Positions 17,736 through 25,856 are shown, counted from the stretch's first letter. The stretch: 49,273 nt of DNA from Gammaproteobacteria bacterium (GCA_024235035.1 JACKNE010000021.1:1-49273); one strand, 5' to 3'. Notes: a model not told the origin generated them from the sequence alone. Translations and numbers: made by a program.

Positions 17736-19064
17736 ATGGCCAGTGCCCTGCCGGATCTCGGCAAGATGACCGAACTGCGCCAGCGCCTGCTGTTTCTGCT
17801 GGGGGCGTTGGTGGTATTTCGCATCGGTACGCATATTCCGGTGCCGGGTATCGATCCACATGCGATGGCGCAATTGTTCGATCAGCAGCGTGGGACCATC
17901 CTCGACATGTTTAATATGTTCTCGGGTGGCGCTCTACAGCGGTTGAGCATCTTTGCCTTGGGCGTAATGCCCTATATTTCGGCTTCGATTATTCTGCAAC
18001 TCATGTCGATGGTGGTGCCGGCGTTGGAGCAGTTACGCAAGGAAGGTGGGGCCGCTGGCCGCCACACGTTGACCCGCTATACCCGTTACTTAACCGTATT
18101 CTTGGCTTCTTTTCAGGCGATTGGTGTCAGTATCGCTCTGCAAAATCAGGTGACGGGCAGTAGTTCGGTCGTCATCTCGCCTGGCATCGGTTTTATCGTG
18201 ACCTCAACCATCAGTTTGGTAACAGGAACCATCTTTCTGATGTGGCTGGGTGAACAGGTGACCGAGCGTGGTATCGGCAATGGTATTTCCATGTTGATCT
18301 TTGCGGGTATCGTTGCCGGGCTTCCGCACGCCGTAGGCGGCACTTTGGAATTGGCGCGCACTGGCGAGTTGCATCTGATCATGGTGATGTTTTTGCTGGT
18401 GCTGGCGGTAGTGGTCACCGGTTTGGTCGTATTCGTCGAGCGTGGCCAGCGACGGATTACCGTCAACTACGCCAAACGACAACAGGGCCGACGAGTTTAC
18501 GCTGCTCAAACCACACATCTGCCGTTGAAACTGAATATGTCGGGGGTGATTCCACCGATCTTTGCCTCTAGCTTGATTCTGTTTCCCGCGACGCTAGGTA
18601 GTTGGTTCGGGAACGCGCCAAACATGGGGTGGCTGCGGGATATCAGTTCGACGCTGTCGCCGGGACAGCCGCTTTATGTCATGTTCTATGCTGGCTTGAT
18701 TATCTTTTTCTGCTTCTTTTACACGGCATTGGTCTTCAATTCCAAGGAAACTGCTGACAACCTGAAGAAATCAGGGGCCTTCATTCCTGGTATCCGGCCT
18801 GGTATGCAGACAGCGACTTATATCGACAAGGTATTGACCCGGCTAACGCTCATTGGCGCGATCTATATCGCGGGTGTCTGCCTACTGCCCGAATTCCTGA
18901 TCCTGTACTGGCGGGTGCCGTTCTACTTTGGAGGCACCTCACTACTGATTATCGTGGTGGTGGTCATGGACTTCATGGCCCAGGTTCAGGCGCATCTGAT
19001 GTCCCATCAGTATGAGAGCCTAATGAAGAAGAGCAGTTTTAAGGGACAAGGCTTGTTGCGCTAA
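17736..19064 (+). CDS. secY: Protein translocase subunit SecY
   Basis: 442-residue channel-forming inner-membrane protein of the SecYEG translocon. Ten hydrophobic segments can be read, starting with LLFLLGALVVFRIGTHIPVPG; the plug-region sequence LDMFNMFSGGALQRLSIFALG and MPYISASIILQL follow. The cytosolic loop GRRVYAAQTTHLPLKLNMSGVIP region is typical of the SecA/ribosome contact area. It ends FKGQGLLR, and a 73-nt gap leads to rpmJ. Confidence 0.98.
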   Translation: MASALPDLGKMTELRQRLLFLLGALVVFRIGTHIPVPGIDPHAMAQLFDQQRGTILDMFNMFSGGALQRLSIFALGVMPYISASIILQLMSMVVPALEQLRKEGGAAGRHTLTRYTRYLTVFLASFQAIGVSIALQNQVTGSSSVVISPGIGFIVTSTISLVTGTIFLMWLGEQVTERGIGNGISMLIFAGIVAGLPHAVGGTLELARTGELHLIMVMFLLVLAVVVTGLVVFVERGQRRITVNYAKRQQGRRVYAAQTTHLPLKLNMSGVIPPIFASSLILFPATLGSWFGNAPNMGWLRDISSTLSPGQPLYVMFYAGLIIFFCFFYTALVFNSKETADNLKKSGAFIPGIRPGMQTATYIDKVLTRLTLIGAIYIAGVCLLPEFLILYWRVPFYFGGTSLLIIVVVVMDFMAQVQAHLMSHQYESLMKKSSFKGQGLLR

Positions 19065-19137
19065 CTGCAAAAGAACAGTCGATGATTGGGCACTGCGATT
19101 GTAGTATGGCGTCCTGTTTAATTTTGGAGAATATTTA

Positions 19138-19251
19138 ATGAAAGTACGCGCTTCAGTGAAGAAGATCTGTCGCAACTGCAAGATCATTCGTCGTGACCGT
19201 ATAGTCCGGGTGATCTGCAAGGATGCCCGTCATAAGCAACGGCAAGGGTAA
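19138..19251 (+). CDS. rpmJ: 50S ribosomal protein L36
   Basis: 37 residues, MKVRASVKKICRNCKIIRRD and onward, ending HKQRQG. This is the zinc-binding form, with Cys11, Cys14, Cys27 and His32 all present. GGAGAA (19126-19131) precedes ATG 19138. Its position between secY and rpsM is standard. The stop is at 19249-19251. Confidence 0.96.
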   Translation: MKVRASVKKICRNCKIIRRDRIVRVICKDARHKQRQG

Positions 19252-19265
19252 AACCAATTTCGCTG

Positions 19266-19346
19266 TTGATTTTACATTGCTATCCGGGTTAAATTCTCGC
19301 TTCTTTGCGTGCGAAGACCCGGCAAAGCAGGAGGAGCAGTTAAGGT
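19266..19346 (+). promoter_or_regulatory. Alpha-operon leader: possible promoter and pseudoknot
   Basis: Between rpmJ and rpsM. A promoter-like pair is TTGATT (19266-19271), 17-nt spacer, TTAAAT (19289-19294). Overlapping it, CCGGGT (19284-19289) can pair with ACCCGG (19317-19322), TCTTTGC (19302-19308) with GCGAAGA (19311-19317), and CTTTGC (19303-19308) alternatively with GCAAAG (19322-19327), just before AGGAGGAG (19329-19336). Alternative pairings around the rpsM binding site recall the S4-binding leader of the E. coli alpha operon. Promoter and outer stem cannot both be used as drawn, since the promoter would start the RNA near 19301. Confidence 0.45.
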
Positions 19347-19703
19347 ATGGCCCGTATTGCAGGCATCAATATTCCGGTCAATAAGCACGCGATCATCGCG
19401 TTGCAGGCTATTTATGGCATCGGTCCGGCCCGCGCCAAGTCTATCTGTACAGCGGCTCAGGTTCCGCCGGATCGCAAGATTCGAGATCTGGATGAGGCAC
19501 AAGTCGACACTTTGCGTGCTGAGGTCGCCAAGTATGCGGTCGAAGGTGATCTGCGCCGTGAGGTATCGATGAACATCAAACGTCTGATGGATCTAGGCTG
19601 CTATCGAGGGTTGCGCCATCGGCGCGGGCTACCGGTTCGTGGCCAGCGCACCCGCACCAATGCCAGGACGCGTAAAGGCCCGCGCCGGGCCATCCGTAAG
19701 TAA
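19347..19703 (+). CDS. rpsM: 30S ribosomal protein S13
   Basis: 118 residues: MARIAGINIPVNKHAIIALQ onward. S13 forms bridges between the 30S head and the 50S subunit, and its basic tail (RTRTNARTRKGPRRAIRK) reaches the P-site tRNA. A strong AGGAGGAG lies 10 nt before ATG 19347. A 42-nt gap precedes rpsK. Confidence 0.97.
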   Translation: MARIAGINIPVNKHAIIALQAIYGIGPARAKSICTAAQVPPDRKIRDLDEAQVDTLRAEVAKYAVEGDLRREVSMNIKRLMDLGCYRGLRHRRGLPVRGQRTRTNARTRKGPRRAIRK

Positions 19704-19745
19704 GTTTCGCCTGAATTATTTGGAATACTTGGCATAGGTTGGAGC

Positions 19746-20135
19746 ATGGCAAAACCGGTTACCAAGACGCGCAAGCGCGTCAAAAAAAATGTTGTGGATG
19801 GGGTCGCTCACATCCACGCTTCGTTTAACAACACCATCATCACCATCACTGACCGTCAGGGAAATGCGTTGGCGTGGGCCACTTCGGGCGGATCAGGTTT
19901 CCGCGGCTCCCGCAAAAGTACGCCTTTCGCTGCGCAGGTCGCAGCTGAGCGGGTAGGTAACGTAGTCAAGGAATATGGTGTTAAAAATCTGGAAGTCAAT
20001 GTCAAAGGTCCAGGGCCAGGTCGGGAGTCCGCGGTGCGTGCTCTGAATGCCGCTGGATTCAAGATCATGAGCATTATGGATGTGACGCCGATTCCCCATA
20101 ATGGTTGCCGCCCTCCAAAGCGCCGGCGCGTCTAG
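19746..20135 (+). CDS. rpsK: 30S ribosomal protein S11
   Basis: 129 residues. Platform protein near the mRNA exit site and E-site. The core HIHASFNNTIITITDRQGNA and the C-terminal DVTPIPHNGCRPPKRRRV are strongly conserved; the latter contains the Asn-Gly pair prone to isoaspartate in E. coli. Start ATG 19746, preceded by GGTTGGAG. Confidence 0.97.
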   Translation: MAKPVTKTRKRVKKNVVDGVAHIHASFNNTIITITDRQGNALAWATSGGSGFRGSRKSTPFAAQVAAERVGNVVKEYGVKNLEVNVKGPGPGRESAVRALNAAGFKIMSIMDVTPIPHNGCRPPKRRRV

Positions 20136-20150
20136 TCCAGGAGTCTTAAT

Positions 20151-20771
20151 GTGGCGAGATATCTCGGTCCCAAATGCAAATTGAGCCGTCGGGAAGGTGT
20201 GGATCTATTTTTGAAATCTGCCGCCCGGCCGCTGGAATCCAAATGCAATCTGGAGCGCTTACCGGGCCAGCATGGCGCGCGCCGCTCTCGGTTGTCCGAT
20301 TACGGGTTGCAGCTGCGCGAGAAACAAAAATTGCGCCGGGTCTATGGCGTACTGGAAAGGCAATTCCTTAGATACTATAAAGAAGCCGCCCGCCGTAAAG
20401 GCTCTACCGGTGAGAATCTGCTGAAACTACTGGAATGCCGGCTGGATAATGTGGTGTACCGAATGGGATTTGGCAGCACTCGCGCCGAAGCGAGGCAGCT
20501 GGTTTCCCACCGGGCCATTACCGTCAACGATCAGAGGGTGAATATTCCTTCCTACCAAGTCAAGCCGGAGGATGTGGTTGCTGTCCACGAAAAAAGTCGC
20601 AGCCAAACGCGTATTCAGTATGCATTGCAACTGGCTCAAGGTCAGGGGTTTGTAGACTGGGTCGACGTAGAGTCCAGCAAGATGCGTGGGGTGTTCAAGC
20701 GGGTTCCGGATCGTAGTGATCTCCCGCCGGATATCAATGAATCACTGGTGGTAGAGTTGTATTCCAAGTGA
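20151..20771 (+). CDS. rpsD: 30S ribosomal protein S4
   Basis: 206 residues, the usual length. S4 is a primary 16S assembly protein and, in E. coli, represses the alpha operon. The start is GTG 20151 (VARYLGPKCKLSRREG); an ATG two bases upstream is out of frame. AGGAG at 20139-20143 fits GTG. The S4 RNA-binding domain reads RLDNVVYRMGFGSTRAEARQ. The stop overlaps a GTG (20768) that could extend rpoA. Confidence 0.97.
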   Translation: MARYLGPKCKLSRREGVDLFLKSAARPLESKCNLERLPGQHGARRSRLSDYGLQLREKQKLRRVYGVLERQFLRYYKEAARRKGSTGENLLKLLECRLDNVVYRMGFGSTRAEARQLVSHRAITVNDQRVNIPSYQVKPEDVVAVHEKSRSQTRIQYALQLAQGQGFVDWVDVESSKMRGVFKRVPDRSDLPPDINESLVVELYSK

Positions 20772-20791
20772 CCGAATCCGAGGGGAAACGG

Positions 20792-21916
20792 ATGGTATTG
20801 GGCGTATTCGATTTGCTGAAGCCGACCCGGGTCGAGATCAAGATTCTCGATGATAAACGGCGGTCGGCGCAAGTGACCGTGGAACCTTTGGAGCGAGGGT
20901 TTGGTTATACGCTAGGTAATGCCCTGCGACGCATTCTGCTCTCATCGATACCGGGGGCCGCTATCGTCGAGTGCGAGATCGATGGAGTCTTGCATGAGTA
21001 TTCGACGATCGAGGGCGTGCAAGAGGATGTAATCGATATTCTGCTCAACCTCAAGGGGATCGCCATCACCTTGCAGGAAGGTGTGGAAGAGGCGAACCTG
21101 ACGCTAACTAAGAAAGGTCCAGGGCCAGTATTGGCAGGCGATATCGACAGAAATCATATGGTCGATATTGTCAATCCAGATCATCTCATTGCTCAGCTGA
21201 CCAAGAGCGGTGAGCTGAATATGAGACTCAAGATCGAGCGTGGTCGTGGTTATCGACCTGCGACGCAACAGGAGAGTGCTGACAGCGAAACTCGGCCAAT
21301 TGGTCGATTGCGATTGGATGCATCCTTCAGCCCGATCGAAAGGATTAGTTATCGGGTGGAGAGCGCCCGTGTTGAGCAGCGTACTAATCTAGATAAGCTG
21401 ATTCTGAATCTGGAAACCAATGGTACGATCGACCCGGAACAGGCGATCCGCACGGCGGCTAGGACTCTGTTGGATCAGCTGTCTGTATTCGTGGATCTCA
21501 AGGGTAAGCGAGACGAGCCACTGCCACAGCCGCCAGTAGATATTGATCCCAAGCTACTGCAACCCGTGGATGATCTGGAGTTGACTGTTCGCTCAGCTAA
21601 CTGTCTGAAAGCGGAGAATGTCTACTATATCGGTGACTTGGTACAGCGTACCGAAGCAGAGTTGTTGAAAACGCCGAACCTTGGTAAGAAATCGCTGACC
21701 GAAATCAAGGAAGTGCTGGCCAAGTTTGGGCTGCATCTAGGGATGAAGGTGGATGACTGGCCACCGTTAGGTCTGAATCTGGAACAACAGTCCGAGGAAC
21801 GGATGGCTTTGTCACGTAAGGTCGGTGTGGCCACCGAGATGACTGAAGGCGATAAAACGCTGAAATCGCCGATGTCCGCCGATAACGCTGATAGTGATGA
21901 TGTGAATTCCGAGTAA
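20792..21916 (+). CDS. rpoA: RNA polymerase subunit alpha, extended C-terminus
   Basis: 374 residues from ATG 20792, chosen because GAGGGG (20780-20785) lies 6 nt before it; GTG 20768 in frame would add eight residues. The N-terminal domain that starts polymerase assembly (LERGFGYTLGNALRRILLSS) and the C-terminal domain that touches UP elements and activators (DDLELTVRSANCLKAENVYY and LLKTPNLGKKSLTEIKEVLA) are both complete. After the usual WPP end the protein continues for 49 residues, against about six in E. coli. The tail is hydrophilic and finishes acidic (SADNADSDDVNSE). rplQ follows after 69 nt. Confidence 0.97.
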   Translation: MVLGVFDLLKPTRVEIKILDDKRRSAQVTVEPLERGFGYTLGNALRRILLSSIPGAAIVECEIDGVLHEYSTIEGVQEDVIDILLNLKGIAITLQEGVEEANLTLTKKGPGPVLAGDIDRNHMVDIVNPDHLIAQLTKSGELNMRLKIERGRGYRPATQQESADSETRPIGRLRLDASFSPIERISYRVESARVEQRTNLDKLILNLETNGTIDPEQAIRTAARTLLDQLSVFVDLKGKRDEPLPQPPVDIDPKLLQPVDDLELTVRSANCLKAENVYYIGDLVQRTEAELLKTPNLGKKSLTEIKEVLAKFGLHLGMKVDDWPPLGLNLEQQSEERMALSRKVGVATEMTEGDKTLKSPMSADNADSDDVNSE

Positions 21917-21985
21917 GGTGTGGTTGTCTTGGCTTCCTGTCATCTATTTAATCTGTCCGACTAGTTTTTCTAAGGAATCGTCATC

Positions 21986-22360
21986 ATGCGCCATCGAAAA
22001 ATCGGCCGCAAACTTAATCGAACCAGCAGCCATCGAAAAGCGATGCTACGCAATATGGCTGCTTCATTGTTTACCCATGAGCTCATTCGGACCACGTTGC
22101 CCAAAGCTAAGGAGCTACGTCGTGTCGCCGAGCCACTGATTACTTTATCTAAGGAAGATAGCGTGGCTCACCGAAGGTTGGCATTCGATCGATTGCGCGA
22201 CCGAGATGTGGTCACCAAGCTGTTCAATGAGCTGGGTCCCCGTTATCAGACACGTCCTGGCGGCTATTTGCGTATTCTCAAATGCGGATTTCGGGTGGGA
22301 GATCATGCGCCGATGGCCTATGTCGAACTGGTCGATCGACCCGAGGCGGCAGTCGGGTGA
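21986..22360 (+). CDS. rplQ: 50S ribosomal protein L17
   Basis: 124 residues, MRHRKIGRKLNRTSSHRKAM onward, with LFTHELIRTTLPKAKELRRV. Last gene of the ribosomal run; L17 sits near the tunnel exit. AAGGAA (21972-21977) precedes ATG 21986. A stem-loop terminator follows 29 nt after the stop. Confidence 0.97.
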   Translation: MRHRKIGRKLNRTSSHRKAMLRNMAASLFTHELIRTTLPKAKELRRVAEPLITLSKEDSVAHRRLAFDRLRDRDVVTKLFNELGPRYQTRPGGYLRILKCGFRVGDHAPMAYVELVDRPEAAVG

Positions 22361-22388
22361 GGTTCTCTTGTCAAAACCGACGACTTGC

Positions 22389-22413
22389 AGCCGGGCTCTT
22401 AACCCGGCTTTCT
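22389..22413 (+). terminator. Intrinsic terminator after rplQ
   Basis: AGCCGGG (22389-22395), 7-nt loop, CCCGGCT (22403-22409), then TTCT. A 7-bp GC-rich stem with a short T-rich tail. It lies between the convergent rplQ and the minus-strand gene at 22432-22605. On the minus strand the stem is not followed by a T-run, so it should mainly stop the alpha operon. Confidence 0.7.
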
Positions 22414-22431
22414 AAGGCGACTAACTTGGTT

Positions 22432-22605
22432 TCAACGGGCGATCGCTGTGTGGAGTCGTTTACTAAGCCCATGAATGACCAACAGATTATAGCGGGCATC
22501 AACTAACTCCCAATAAGGGCCGAAGCGTTCGCCAAAAATTTTGAACCACCATCCGCCATTCTCGAACCAAACAAACGGGTGGTGGAGTTTGCGGTTACTG
22601 CGCAT
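22432..22605 (-). CDS. Small unrecognised protein, 57 codons
   Basis: I do not recognise this family. The minus strand reads from ATG (22605-22603) through 57 sense codons to TGA (22434-22432): MRSNRKLHHPFVWFENGGWW, then FKIFGERFGPYWELVDARYN, ending HTAIAR. The product is basic and strikingly aromatic, with a WFENGGWWFKIFG core. GAGAGG at 22619-22614, 8 nt before the start, is a good ribosome-binding site. No signal peptide or membrane helix is visible. It converges on rplQ with the terminator between them. I believe it is coding because of the binding site and the protein-like composition; translation or database evidence is lacking. Confidence 0.6.
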   Translation of the reverse strand: MRSNRKLHHPFVWFENGGWWFKIFGERFGPYWELVDARYNLLVIHGLSKRLHTAIAR

Positions 22606-22798
22606 GGGTTCAACCTCTCACCTGTAGCCTGAATTTTCGCCGATGGAAAGGTGCGGCGAAGCTTCGTCTTTCATGCTTATCGGCAATGAAGCAAAAGCAT
22701 AGATGATTTTTTGTTGCGATGCAAAAATCACTGTAAGCCCTGCATATTTGCATCAACTCTAGGCAAGCAACACTCCGAATGGTTCTTGTTCAGCCAGC

Positions 22799-23803
22799 TC
22801 AAGCGACTTGCAGCAGGATTTTGCCGACATGGCGGTTTGATTCCATCAGGGTGTGAGCGGTAGCAGCTTCAGCCAGGGGGAAAATCCGGTCGATGATAGG
22901 TCTAACCGTTCCGTTCGATAGCAGTGGCCAAACAGCCTTATGCAAGGCTTGAGCGATGGGGGCCTTATCGGCGACTGGTCGCGCCCGCAGGGTCGAACCA
23001 GTGATGGTCAGCCGTTTCATCATGACCGGTGCTAGATTCAGCTCCATCTTGGCGCCGCGCAGAAAAGCGATGAAAACCAATCGGCCTTCGACCGCTAACA
23101 GGCTGAGATTACGCTGTACATAATCACCACCGACCATATCCAGAATCACATCCACCCCTCGGTTATGCGTAGCATTTTTGACGGCTTGCACAAAATCTTC
23201 CTCGCCATAATGGATGACCTGCTCCGCGCCGAGATCGAGGCAGGGTTGCACCTTGTCGGTGCTGCCAACGGTGGTTAGCACCCTTGACCCCAGCGCTTTG
23301 GCCAATTGGATGGCTGTCGTGCCGATACCACTGGCGCCGCCATGGACCAGCAAGATTTCGCCGGGCTGTAGCCGCCCCCGGTCGAAGACGTTGCTCCAAA
23401 CCGTGAAAAAAGTTTCTGGAAGCGCAGCAGCTTGCTGCAGGGTCAGCCCGGCCGGGATGGGTAGACACTGCGGGGCAGGAGCGACACAGTATTCAGCATA
23501 GCCGCCGCCGGTGAGAAGCGCGCAGACCTCGTCACCAACTGACCAACTATTGACATCTTCGCCCAGCGCAACGATGGTGCCGGCCACTTCTAAACCAGGA
23601 ATGTCGGAAGCGCCGGGCGGCGGCGGGTAGCTGCCTTGGCGCTGCAGGCAGTCAGGCCGATTGACACCCGCGACCGCGACCTGAATCAATACCTCACCAG
23701 CGGTCGGTCGTGGCGTCGGCCGACTGGCAGGTGCCAGCCTTTCGGGACCGCCAGGTTCAGTGATTTCGATAACGGTCATGCAGTCAGGCAATTTTAGATG
23801 CAT
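22799..23803 (-). CDS. NAD(P)H-quinone oxidoreductase, PIG3/QOR type
   Basis: 334-residue medium-chain dehydrogenase/reductase. An N-terminal GroES-like part (about 1-125, including VNRPDCLQRQGSYPPPPGAS) precedes a Rossmann domain with the nucleotide-binding HGGASGIGTTAIQLAKALGS (154-173). The Cys/His ligands of the catalytic zinc in alcohol dehydrogenases are absent, as expected for zinc-free quinone oxidoreductases. The family reduces quinones using NADPH; the substrate here is unknown. ATG 23803 is used, with ATG 23779 (MTVIEITEPG) as an alternative that may be nearer the family start. It stands alone on the minus strand. Confidence 0.85.
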   Translation of the reverse strand: MHLKLPDCMTVIEITEPGGPERLAPASRPTPRPTAGEVLIQVAVAGVNRPDCLQRQGSYPPPPGASDIPGLEVAGTIVALGEDVNSWSVGDEVCALLTGGGYAEYCVAPAPQCLPIPAGLTLQQAAALPETFFTVWSNVFDRGRLQPGEILLVHGGASGIGTTAIQLAKALGSRVLTTVGSTDKVQPCLDLGAEQVIHYGEEDFVQAVKNATHNRGVDVILDMVGGDYVQRNLSLLAVEGRLVFIAFLRGAKMELNLAPVMMKRLTITGSTLRARPVADKAPIAQALHKAVWPLLSNGTVRPIIDRIFPLAEAATAHTLMESNRHVGKILLQVA

Positions 23804-24159
23804 GGTGCGGTCTCGGGTAAAGTCTGGAACAAAGGCATAAGTAAAGTACCATCAACGAAACTTGGCGCTCGAATTGTCGAGCATCGATATACACCATTAA
23901 TACCGTATCAGGTTAGCATAACTTCCAAGAAAGACGGTTTGCCGCTGAGATGCACAAATCAATATGGGCAATAAAGGTGAATATTGTCTTTGATGATGAT
24001 CACTGGACATCTTTTTTTTCTCCGTGGCTAAAATGAGGTGGCGCGTAGCGCCAGGGGGGGTTAAGGATGTCTGTATCTCAGGCGGAAAGACTATGGATTG
24101 GCAATTCGCTAAGTAGATTTGGCTTCTAGCCCGTTATAAAGCAGGCTAGGAAACCTATT
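23804..24159. other. Intergenic region between oxidoreductase and Nudix genes
   Basis: 356 nt without a convincing gene. It must hold the promoter of the minus-strand oxidoreductase. Two perfect small palindromes are present: GCTCGA-ATTG-TCGAGC (23868-23883) and TGGCGC-GTA-GCGCCA (24039-24053), the second followed by seven G residues; an eight-T run lies at 24012-24019. A 20-codon frame, ATG 24067 to TAG 24129 on the plus strand, has a purine-rich leader but is too short to call. Confidence 0.5.
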
Positions 24160-24645
24160 TTACCCACGGCGACTTGCCAGCCAGTCACGGACAGCGGGGC
24201 CAGTGCCAATGGTCCACGGTTTCAACCGCTCGACAGGCACCCGCTTGATGTTGGCCAATTCCTCACCGAGCGTGACTTCGCCGCTGGCCGGTACATGGAA
24301 AGCCAACAATAATTGGTTCATCTCGAAGAAAGGATAATAGCCGATGAAGTTTGCCGTTTCGGCGTTCAGACCCAATTCCTCTCGTACTTCGCGCAGCACG
24401 GCGGCATCCGGCGTTTCGCCTTTTTCCAGAAAGCCGGTGACCAAGCCGAACATCTTTTCCGGCCAGCCGCGGTTTCGGGCTAGAATCACCACCTCGTTCA
24501 CTTCGACGATGGCGGCGACTACGGGAATCGGATTATCCCAGTGAACATAGGTGCAATCGGGCATGCTACAGCGTTGCCGGGTGTGACCAGCGATTTCAGC
24601 AGTTTGCAATGGACTGCCGCATTGAAGACAGAAGTGAGCTTGCAT
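24160..24645 (-). CDS. Zinc-ribbon Nudix hydrolase
   Basis: 161 residues. An N-terminal zinc ribbon has Cys6, Cys9, Cys26 and Cys31; a Nudix domain follows. The Nudix box is complete: G71-x5-E-x7-REVREELGL (71-93), supplying the metal-binding glutamates. Such enzymes cleave nucleoside diphosphates linked to another group. The ribbon-plus-Nudix order is as in NADH pyrophosphatases, but the protein is shorter than NudC and lacks a clear SQPWPFPxS motif, so the substrate is unassigned. It is transcribed divergently from argF with 232 nt between the starts. Confidence 0.88.
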   Translation of the reverse strand: MQAHFCLQCGSPLQTAEIAGHTRQRCSMPDCTYVHWDNPIPVVAAIVEVNEVVILARNRGWPEKMFGLVTGFLEKGETPDAAVLREVREELGLNAETANFIGYYPFFEMNQLLLAFHVPASGEVTLGEELANIKRVPVERLKPWTIGTGPAVRDWLASRRG

Positions 24646-24727
24646 GTTGAGGGGCCAATCCTGTAGTGGATGAATGCGGCCTCGCAGGCGACAACAGCGT
24701 CAACACGATTCCGCCGGAAACATGATC

Positions 24728-24877
24728 TATAATTTTACTACGGCAGCTGCTACCGCTGCCGTTTTGATTTTGGAGAACGGCTTGTGAACAGCTCGTCTTG
24801 GAAAGGCGTCCTTTCCACAAGCCGGTTTGCAACCATCCAGCGTGGCCGTTCGTCCGGCTTTGCAGCGAATTTCTATA
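24728..24877 (+). promoter_or_regulatory. argF leader with hairpins and SD-preceded GTG
   Basis: A TATAAT (24728-24733) lacks a good -35. Directly after it, ACGGCAGC-TGCTACC-GCTGCCGT (24740-24762) is an 8-bp stem followed by TTTGATTTT, terminator-like. GGAGA (24772-24776) sits 7 nt before GTG 24784, which opens an 80-codon frame running into argF in another register. A further stem GGAAAGG-CGT-CCTTTCC spans 24800-24816. argF itself has only a weak binding site, so leader control is possible. Confidence 0.4.
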
Positions 24878-25780
24878 ATGAAAACACGCCATTTTCTCAG
24901 TTTGTTCGATTTGACTCCGGCAGAATTGCACCAGATCCTACAGCGCGCCGACCAACTCAAGGCATTGCACCGGCGCGGGGAGCATTATGCGCCGTTTCCA
25001 GGCAAGGTGTTGGGCATGATCTTTGAAAAAGCCTCTACTCGCACCCGAGTCTCCTTTGAAGCAGGCATCGTACAGCTTGGCGGCAGCGCCATTTTCCTAT
25101 CGCCGCAAGACACTCAATTGGGCCGGGGTGAACCGATCGAAGATACCGCCCGGGTGCTGTCGAGCATGGTCGATCTTGTCATGATCCGTACTTTTGCGCA
25201 TACCGGTATCGAGCGTTTTGCCGCGTATTCCACCGTACCGGTGATCAACGGATTGACCGATTACAACCATCCCTGCCAGTTGTTGGCGGATGTGCAAACC
25301 TTCATCGAACGACGCGGTAGCATTCAGGGTCAAACCGTGGCTTGGATTGGCGATGGGAACAACATGTGCAACAGCTATCTCAGTGCTGCCTGCCAGTTTG
25401 ATTTTCAGTTGCGCATTGCCGTTCCTCCGGGTTATGAGCCGGATGCCGAGTTGCTGCAACGCGCCGCTGGACGGGTGGTTTTGTTGCGTGATCCGTTGCT
25501 CGCTGCGCGAGAGGCCGATTTGGTTACGACCGACGTATGGTCCAGCATGGGCAAGGAAGAGCAGCAACAACGGCGTATGCGTGATTTTGCGCCTTATCAA
25601 GTAACGAGTGAAATCATGGCTCAAGCCAAGCCGGATGCGCTTTTTTTGCATTGTTTACCAGCGCATCGCGGCGAAGAAGTCAGCGCCGAGGTGATCGACG
25701 GGTCGCAAAGCTGGGTCTGGGATCAGGCTGAGAATCGCCTGCATGCGCAGAAGGCGTTGATGGAGTTTCTATTGATGTAA
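24878..25780 (+). CDS. argF: Ornithine carbamoyltransferase
   Basis: 300 residues. Makes citrulline from ornithine and carbamoyl phosphate in arginine synthesis, in the cytosol. Motifs: carbamoyl-phosphate binding STRTR (53-57), NHPCQLLAD and the ornithine-side HCLPAHRGEE. ATG 24878 (MKTRHFLSLFDLTPAEL) matches the family; a TTG at 24827 would add 17 unconserved residues. No anabolic arginine neighbours are present, so it is a stand-alone gene. The rnf operon follows after 76 nt. Confidence 0.95.
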   Translation: MKTRHFLSLFDLTPAELHQILQRADQLKALHRRGEHYAPFPGKVLGMIFEKASTRTRVSFEAGIVQLGGSAIFLSPQDTQLGRGEPIEDTARVLSSMVDLVMIRTFAHTGIERFAAYSTVPVINGLTDYNHPCQLLADVQTFIERRGSIQGQTVAWIGDGNNMCNSYLSAACQFDFQLRIAVPPGYEPDAELLQRAAGRVVLLRDPLLAAREADLVTTDVWSSMGKEEQQQRRMRDFAPYQVTSEIMAQAKPDALFLHCLPAHRGEEVSAEVIDGSQSWVWDQAENRLHAQKALMEFLLM

Positions 25781-25782
25781 AG

Positions 25783-25828
25783 GGCAGGTTTCCTGCCGGA
25801 TTGACGGGCTGGAGCCTTCTACCATAAG
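25783..25828 (+). promoter_or_regulatory. Hairpin and probable rnf promoter
   Basis: GGCAGG-TTT-CCTGCC (25783-25797) is a 6-bp stem right after argF, without a T-tract. It is followed by TTGACG (25801-25806), a 16-nt spacer and CATAAG (25823-25828), a fair sigma-70 match about 29 nt before rnfA. Confidence 0.4.
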
Positions 25829-25856
25829 CATTCGATATCGGCCTCAAAGACCTGCT

